From Acidobacteriota bacterium (GTDB lineage Bacteria; Acidobacteriota; Vicinamibacteria; Vicinamibacterales; UBA8438): a stretch of DNA of 13,399 nt. The notes beneath the pieces were generated by a model. It had not been told where the DNA came from and searched no databases. It saw nothing but the letters and a program-made list of their open reading frames with translations. The DNA is taken from the NCBI GenBank assembly GCA_003533545.1, contig DQEK01000333.1, forward strand, positions 4,601 through 17,999. The letters are read 5' to 3'. Below, one piece after another: positions 7,254 to 13,399 of the stretch (within the stretch, counting starts at the first letter, position 1; each line of letters opens with the position of its first letter). Made by a program: the position numbers and the translations under genes.

Positions 7254-8900
7254 ATGACGCCCTCCGAGCCGACCGCACCCGCGGTGGCAGCACCCCATTC
7301 GCCCACGGAAGCAGATCCCCCGTCACCCGGACTCGTGCGGTCGGCTGGTCTCGTCGGGCTGGGCACCATGGCGAGTCGCCTGCTCGGACTCGTGCGTAAC
7401 CTGACGTTCGCGTATTTCTTCGGCGCTACCAATGCCATGGACGCCTTCTTCGTCGCCTACCGCATCCCGAACCTGATGCGTGACCTCTTTGCAGAGGGTG
7501 TGATGAGCGCCGCATTCGTGCCAACTTTCACGAAGCGCTTAACCACAGAAGGGCGGGACTCAGCCTGGCAGCTGGGTAACCAGTTGATCAACGCGCTAAT
7601 CGTTATTACCGGCGGTCTCGTGCTAGCCGGCATAATCTTCGTCGTACCTCTAACCCGACTGTTCGCCGGCGACTTCGACGCCGTCCCCGGAAAGTTCGAG
7701 CTGACAGCCCAGTTGACTCGGGTCATGCTCCCCTTCCTGACCCTGGTCGCCATAGCAGCTGCATGCATGGGGATGCTTAATTCGCTCCATCGGTTCTTCA
7801 CACCCGCGGTCTCACCAGCGATGCTCAACGTCTGCGTGATCGCGAGTGCCTGGGTATTCGTTCCACTCATGCCACGTGCCGGATTCGAGCCGATCATGGC
7901 CATCGCGTTCGGCTTTGTTCTCGGCGGGGTCGCCCAGATCGCCATACAGTACCCGTCGCTCCGGCGGGAAGGATTCCGATATCGGCCCACGCTGAACCTA
8001 AAGGATCGCGGCCTTAGGAACATCCTCGGGCTGATGGGACCGGGCACCCTAGCGGGTGCAGCGTTGCAGATCAACGTGCTGGTTAACACGATCCTTGCCA
8101 CAGGTGAAGGCACGGGCGCCGTCTCGTGGCTTACTTATGCATTTCAGTTGATGTATGTCCCGATTGGCCTGGTCGGCGTTTCCATTGCAACAGCCGCTCT
8201 GCCGGTGATGTCGCGGCATGCTGCGCTCGATGACCTACCCATGGTGCGCAGAACGCTCTCCCGCGCCTTGCGTCTGATGTTGGTGCTCGCGGTGCCCGCC
8301 ACGGTCGGCCTGGTTGTGCTGGCCGAACCGATCGCTCGGGTGATCTACGAACGAGGCAACTTTACTCCCGCCGATACCCAGGCCACGGCGCTGGCACTTG
8401 TATGCTACGCCCCTTGTGTTATCGGCTACTCCGCGGTGCGACTGCTGGTGCCCAGCTTCTACGCGCTCGGTCGGAGCCTGGCCCCAGCCATCGTCAGCAT
8501 GGCCGCGGTCGGGCTCAACATCGCCCTAAACTTGGTGCTAGTCCGGGTGATCGGTTTCCAAGGACTGGCATTAGGCACTGCCGTGGCCTCGTTGGCAAAC
8601 GCGGGCTTGCTACTGGCCCTACTGCGACGACCACTCGGCGGTGTTGATGGCCAACGGGTTATCGCGACCCTCGCAAAGATCACCGTCGCCGCGGCTGTCA
8701 TGGGATTCGTAGTCTCGGGCGCCGACCAGTGGCGTCAGTCGATCTGGCCGGGAATAGACTCGGGCTGGCTGATGCTTCTGGTCGGCACCGAGATCGTGGT
8801 CGGGTTGGCCGTGCTGGCAGCCGCGGCCCGCGCGTTGAAAATCGCCGAAATTGATGAAGTGCTGGTGCAGGTGGGGAAACGACTCCGCCGTAACCCGTAG
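7254..8900 (+). CDS. murJ: Lipid II flippase MurJ (MviN family)
   Basis: A 548-residue polytopic inner-membrane protein of the MOP superfamily that moves lipid II to the periplasmic face. After a Pro/Ala-rich N-terminal tail of about 27 residues, the MurJ signature follows: MASRLLGLVR at 39-48, DAFFVAYRIPN at 63-73, then LFAEGVMSAAFVP at 78-90, and about 14 hydrophobic segments. R42, R48, D63 and R76 align with functionally important residues of E. coli MurJ (R18, R24, D39, R52). In the TM8 region, where E. coli has R270 in ADRLM, this protein reads AFQLM with Gln298 (codon 8145-8147). The ATG at 7254 lacks a Shine-Dalgarno. The gene is 27 bp from the likely start of the divergent Ogt gene. 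The rhomboid gene follows after 40 nt. Confidence 0.95.
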   Translation: MTPSEPTAPAVAAPHSPTEADPPSPGLVRSAGLVGLGTMASRLLGLVRNLTFAYFFGATNAMDAFFVAYRIPNLMRDLFAEGVMSAAFVPTFTKRLTTEGRDSAWQLGNQLINALIVITGGLVLAGIIFVVPLTRLFAGDFDAVPGKFELTAQLTRVMLPFLTLVAIAAACMGMLNSLHRFFTPAVSPAMLNVCVIASAWVFVPLMPRAGFEPIMAIAFGFVLGGVAQIAIQYPSLRREGFRYRPTLNLKDRGLRNILGLMGPGTLAGAALQINVLVNTILATGEGTGAVSWLTYAFQLMYVPIGLVGVSIATAALPVMSRHAALDDLPMVRRTLSRALRLMLVLAVPATVGLVVLAEPIARVIYERGNFTPADTQATALALVCYAPCVIGYSAVRLLVPSFYALGRSLAPAIVSMAAVGLNIALNLVLVRVIGFQGLALGTAVASLANAGLLLALLRRPLGGVDGQRVIATLAKITVAAAVMGFVVSGADQWRQSIWPGIDSGWLMLLVGTEIVVGLAVLAAAARALKIAEIDEVLVQVGKRLRRNP

Positions 8901-8913
8901 GGGCGCACCAGTG

Positions 8914-8922
8914 TGGTACGAT
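8914..8922 (+). promoter_or_regulatory. Possible extended -10 element before the rhomboid gene
   Basis: TGGTACGAT (TG, one base, TACGAT, 4 of 6 to TATAAT) lies in the 40-nt gap after murJ and ends 18 bases before the ATG at 8941. It differs by one base from the element before murJ. No clear -35 is seen, so promoter function is a guess from the repetition and position. Confidence 0.35.
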
Positions 8923-8940
8923 TCGTAGATATCAACCCCG

Positions 8941-9714
8941 ATGCGCAGATACGCCCCCGCGCCGACCAATATCAGCTTCGGCCCCGGCCCGATCACACCG
9001 ATGGTCAAGCTGCTGGTCATGGCCAACGTTGGCATTTTCCTGGCCGGCGCCGTCCTGCCTTCGCTGGGCCGCTTTTTCATCGACCTGTTCGGTCTCAGGC
9101 CCCAGGCGGTGCTGACCGGTTTCAGGTTCTGGCAACCAGTCACCTACCTGTTTCTGCACGGCGGGTTCGGACACATCCTCTTTAACATGCTCGTGTTGTG
9201 GATGTTCGGCGTACAACTGGAGCGCCTGTGGGGGTCGGCATTCTTCCTGCGTTACTACTTCATCGCCGGCATTGGCGCCGGCATCGCCACGATCATCGCA
9301 GGAGTGCTACCGTTCTCGTTCAGCCAACCGACGTACCTTGCTGTGACCATCGGCGCCTCTGGTGCGATCTACGGGCTCTTAATGGCGTTCGCGATCTACT
9401 ACCCGAACACACCGATCCTGATGTTTTTTTTGTTTCCAGTGCCCGCGAAGTACTTCGTGATGATCATCGGGGCCATCACGTTCCTGTCAGTCCCGAGGAG
9501 CGGCGGTATCGCGCATGTCGCCCACCTTGGTGGGTTGGTGGTCGGCTACCTTTATTTGAAGCGAGGCGGCGGATTAGGACCGTTCCAGTTCGGGCGTTTC
9601 GGCGTGAGGGCCGAAATCAAGTATCGGTATCTGCGATGGAAAATGGGCCGTCTCCGCAAGAAATTCAACGTCCACCCTGGTGGGCGCGACGACTGGAATG
9701 GAACCGTGCATTAG
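8941..9714 (+). CDS. Rhomboid-family intramembrane serine protease
   Basis: A 257-residue polytopic membrane protease of the rhomboid family, about six hydrophobic segments. It carries the oxyanion-site motif HILFN (H78, N82), a WMFG-LE loop after it, the nucleophile in GASG with Ser140, and the catalytic histidine in AHLGG (H195), all in the order and spacing of GlpG-type rhomboids. It should therefore be active; substrates cannot be told from sequence. The C-terminal 50 residues are basic and probably cytosolic (RWKMGRLRKK region). The N-terminal RRYAPAPTN stretch is short, with no extra domain. An 8-T run at 9424-9431 encodes part of a membrane helix (FFLF). Start: ATG at 8941, with no good Shine-Dalgarno. 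It follows murJ by 40 nt and is convergent with the cupin gene. Confidence 0.93.
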   Translation: MRRYAPAPTNISFGPGPITPMVKLLVMANVGIFLAGAVLPSLGRFFIDLFGLRPQAVLTGFRFWQPVTYLFLHGGFGHILFNMLVLWMFGVQLERLWGSAFFLRYYFIAGIGAGIATIIAGVLPFSFSQPTYLAVTIGASGAIYGLLMAFAIYYPNTPILMFFLFPVPAKYFVMIIGAITFLSVPRSGGIAHVAHLGGLVVGYLYLKRGGGLGPFQFGRFGVRAEIKYRYLRWKMGRLRKKFNVHPGGRDDWNGTVH

Positions 9715-9717
9715 CGA

Positions 9718-9766
9718 CGGGACCATCCACAGCACAGGTTCACGATTCGTCGTGTGGCCGGTCCCG
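9718..9766. terminator. Two-part hairpin between convergent genes, possible bidirectional terminator
   Basis: CGGGACC (9718-9724) pairs with GGTCCCG (9760-9766); after a symmetric 2-nt internal loop CCACA (9727-9731) pairs with TGTGG (9753-9757), leaving a 21-nt loop. It sits at the junction of the rhomboid and cupin 3' ends and covers the cupin stop. No T-run follows in either direction. Confidence 0.4.
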
Positions 9767-10093
9767 ACGCACCGGACTGAACAGATCAAATGCGAACGTG
9801 TCGGTTAGAGCCTCCGCCTGGTGAGAAACCCGGCTCGGTATACGCACGACCTGGCCGTCACATACGACGATCTCTTCTTCGTCCACTCGCAGCTTCAACA
9901 TCCCCTCGAGAACATAGGTTAACTGCTCACTTTCGTGGTGATGCCGAGGCAAAAGTGCGCCCTTCTTCAGGTAGACCTGAACAAACATTTGCCGGTCGCC
10001 GGACACCGTCTTTCGCGAGATGAGCTCGGTTATCTTTTCGAGGTCAAGGTCGTCCCATGCGACCACGAGACCACGCTCCAAAAAAAACGTCAT
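9740..10093 (-). CDS. Small single-domain cupin protein
   Basis: A 117-residue single-cupin protein. Cupin motif 1 is G45 to G64 with H51, H53 and E56/Q57 (PRHHHESEQLTYVLEG), and motif 2 is G80 to H91 (IPSRVSH). The histidines should bind one divalent metal. It resembles small stand-alone cupins of unknown role found near metabolic genes; no substrate can be named. The ATG at 10093 has AGGG five bases upstream. Codons 3-5 are TTT TTT TTG, forming an uninterrupted 8-T run directly after the start, where slippage would abolish the frame. It is divergent from the E1 gene and shares its promoter region (147 bp between start codons), which suggests a link in regulation. Confidence 0.85.
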   Translation of the reverse strand: MTFFLERGLVVAWDDLDLEKITELISRKTVSGDRQMFVQVYLKKGALLPRHHHESEQLTYVLEGMLKLRVDEEEIVVCDGQVVRIPSRVSHQAEALTDTFAFDLFSPVRRDRPHDES

Positions 10094-10103
10094 GATTTCC
10101 CTG

Positions 10104-10119
10104 TTAATCCTTTTTAATC
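10104..10119. repeat. Direct repeat TTAATC, 10-bp spacing
   Basis: TTAATC occurs at 10104-10109 and 10114-10119, one helical turn apart, in an AT-rich patch at the predicted transcription start and leader of the cupin gene. It may be a regulator site, or simply the AT-rich composition of a leader. Confidence 0.3.
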
Positions 10120-10124
10120 AATTA

Positions 10125-10153
10125 CTTATAGAGTTTTCGCTCATGGCTTTCAG
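10125..10153 (-). promoter_or_regulatory. Sigma70-type promoter of the cupin gene
   Basis: On the minus strand a -35 CTGAAA (10153-10148, 4 of 6) is followed by 17 bp and a -10 TATAAG (10130-10125, 5 of 6). The predicted start is near 10118, leaving a leader of about 25 nt with AGGG before the ATG at 10093. Confidence 0.6.
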
Positions 10154-10175
10154 GCGCCGACCGCGGTGCTATAAT
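10147..10175 (+). promoter_or_regulatory. Extended -10 promoter of the E1 gene
   Basis: TGCTATAAT at 10167-10175 is a perfect extended -10. At 17 bp upstream CTTTCA (10147-10152) is a weak -35 (3 of 6), as is usual when TGn is present. Transcription should begin near 10182, downstream of the in-frame ATG at 10178, and this rules that codon out as the start. The -35 overlaps the -35 of the divergent cupin promoter almost completely. Confidence 0.7.
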
Positions 10176-10240
10176 CTATGGGCAATGCGGGCCCAATATC
10201 GATCGCCGGCAACGCAACCAGCGTGCAGGACTCCGGCGCC

Positions 10241-12376
<2,136 letters not shown>

Positions 12377-12380
12377 TGCC

Positions 12381-13399
12381 GTGTTCGCTGCACGGTCCCA
12401 GAACGCAGCATCTCGGTTGATCGGAGCACTACTAGCGGTCGCCGCGATCCTCCCAGGAAGCGCTGCGGAGGTCGAGATTCTACGGTCCACCGGCGGCCTA
12501 GCCGCCGACGTGGTCGGCGTCTTCAGAGAACCTATCGGCTGTCACCGCACACCAGACGGAAGCTACTTAGTCTTCGACCGGGCCGGGCACACCGTTTATC
12601 GAGTACCAGCGTCTGGCACCGAGGTTACCGAGATCGTTCGGATCGGCTCTGAAACCGGACGGATTATTAGTCCGAGCGCGTTCGTCCTCGCCGGAGAGCG
12701 CTTCATCGTCGCAGATTCGCCGCAACGACGCGAGCGGGTCCAGATTTTCCGGCGCGACGGTGCCCTCTTGGCCGGCTTCTCTCTCGCCGAGCGCGCGACA
12801 CCCCGAATCACGAGCGGCCGCTTAACGCTGGGCGGCGTAGGCTCGATACAGTGGACCGGCCAGGCAATTCTCATGAATCAGCCGGAGACCGGTGGACTCA
12901 TGACCGAGTTCACCGTGCGCGGCCACCCGTATCGAACCATCGGTCGCCTCCGGGACACGGGACACGAAGACGATCGCGATCTGCACTTAGCCCTGAACAG
13001 CGGGCTACCGCTAGTCGACCCGACCGGCGGGTACTACTTCGTGTTTCACGCTGGAGTGCCGGTCTTTCGAAAATACGACCACGAGGGACGTTTGTTATTC
13101 GAACGACATATTCAGGGCCGAGAATTGGACGCCACCGTCCAATCACTCCCCACGTCATGGCCCCGTCGAACCGACGAATCTGGCCATGAGGTCCCACTCG
13201 TGCCCCCAACCGTCCGCACCGCGCAAGTCGATCCCACCGGAAAACTCTGGATATCACTCTCGGTCCCGTACACGTATGTGTACGGCCGAGATGGAGACAA
13301 GCTTCGCACGATCCAGTTCCGTGGTGCTGGCCTCATCACACCAAACAGTTTGTCCTTCGAAAGTCAGAACGAGTTACTGGTCACACCGGGGTGTTACCG
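12381..13399 (+). CDS. Secreted 6-bladed beta-propeller-like protein, 3' end missing
   Basis: An open frame of 339 codons with no stop before the window edge. It begins at a GTG four bases after the E1 stop, the only in-frame GTG or ATG before the signal peptide (a stop lies in frame at 12357). The N-terminus is a clear signal peptide: arginines at 5 and 12, a hydrophobic core about 13-24 (LIGALLAVAAIL) and a likely cleavage after PGSAA near residue 29. The rest shows recurring blade-like strands with PDGSYLVFD near 58-66, RFIVAD near 106-111, RVQIFRRDG near 118-126, VFRKYDHEG near 230-238 and DPTGKLWIS near 286-294, as in NHL or 6-bladed propellers. No catalytic motif is seen and the family is not certain. 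Its closeness to the E1 gene suggests cotranscription, but a functional link is unclear. Confidence 0.75.
   Translation, partial: MFAARSQNAASRLIGALLAVAAILPGSAAEVEILRSTGGLAADVVGVFREPIGCHRTPDGSYLVFDRAGHTVYRVPASGTEVTEIVRIGSETGRIISPSAFVLAGERFIVADSPQRRERVQIFRRDGALLAGFSLAERATPRITSGRLTLGGVGSIQWTGQAILMNQPETGGLMTEFTVRGHPYRTIGRLRDTGHEDDRDLHLALNSGLPLVDPTGGYYFVFHAGVPVFRKYDHEGRLLFERHIQGRELDATVQSLPTSWPRRTDESGHEVPLVPPTVRTAQVDPTGKLWISLSVPYTYVYGRDGDKLRTIQFRGAGLITPNSLSFESQNELLVTPGCY

Noticed and set aside
7227..7298. ATG at 7298 as the start of ogt
   Set aside because: It would overlap the divergent murJ coding sequence by 45 bp and add a Cys/Arg/Gly-rich stretch not expected in MGMT. The GTG at 7226 is preferred, though not proven.
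8619..9143. A 174-codon minus-strand frame across the murJ/rhomboid junction
   Set aside because: Antisense to two clear genes, no domain, low-complexity composition.

Overview
The window is GC-rich bacterial chromosomal DNA (about 60% G+C by eye) packed with ordinary housekeeping genes. I see no tRNA, rRNA, CRISPR array, insertion sequence, integrase or other sign of recent transfer. The protein set (dcw-type cell-wall genes, DAP/Lys-type MurE, MurJ, PASTA-tailed FtsI, a fused two-domain 2-oxoacid dehydrogenase E1, a 6-bladed propeller protein) would fit a Gram-negative, Acidobacteriota-like organism. That placement rests on general resemblance, not on a search, and is tentative.

Left part, bases 1-4392, minus strand: the head of a division and cell-wall (dcw) operon, in the order mraZ, rsmH, ftsL-like, ftsI (with PASTA domain), murE (runs off the left edge). 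Genes are separated by 5-12 nt or overlap by ATGA, so translation is probably coupled. A strong sigma70-type promoter (TTGACA, 17 bp, TACTAT) and three GTGGA repeats at a 10-bp period lie just before mraZ. They look like the MraZ autoregulatory operator. The GGAG ribosome site inside the third repeat fixes a GTG start for mraZ.

Middle part, 4530-7226: divergent from mraZ is a YchF/OLA1-like P-loop protein with a degenerate switch region, followed after 26 nt by an extended-SDR nucleotide-sugar epimerase/decarboxylase. A convergent gene encodes a methylated-DNA-protein cysteine methyltransferase (Ogt/MGMT). A nested hairpin spans the junction.

Next, 7254-9714, plus strand: murJ (lipid II flippase) and a rhomboid intramembrane protease. 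Both have a similar TGGTACG(C/A)T element shortly before the start codon and no good Shine-Dalgarno. The murJ product has Gln where an arginine reported as essential in E. coli MurJ (R270) would align.

Right part, 9740-13399: a small cupin on the minus strand faces away from a fused alpha-beta E1 of a branched-chain or pyruvate-type 2-oxoacid dehydrogenase. The two divergent promoters share their -35 region. Four bases after the E1 stop begins a secreted beta-propeller-like protein (GTG start, signal peptide) that runs off the right edge.

Functionally, the dcw genes, murJ and murE all serve peptidoglycan synthesis and septation. The rest is sugar-nucleotide metabolism, DNA repair, membrane proteolysis and central carbon metabolism. 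I did not find a convincing new multi-gene system. The most useful observations are the MraZ operator, the MurJ substitution, the divergent YchF paralogue and the back-to-back promoters at 10125-10175.
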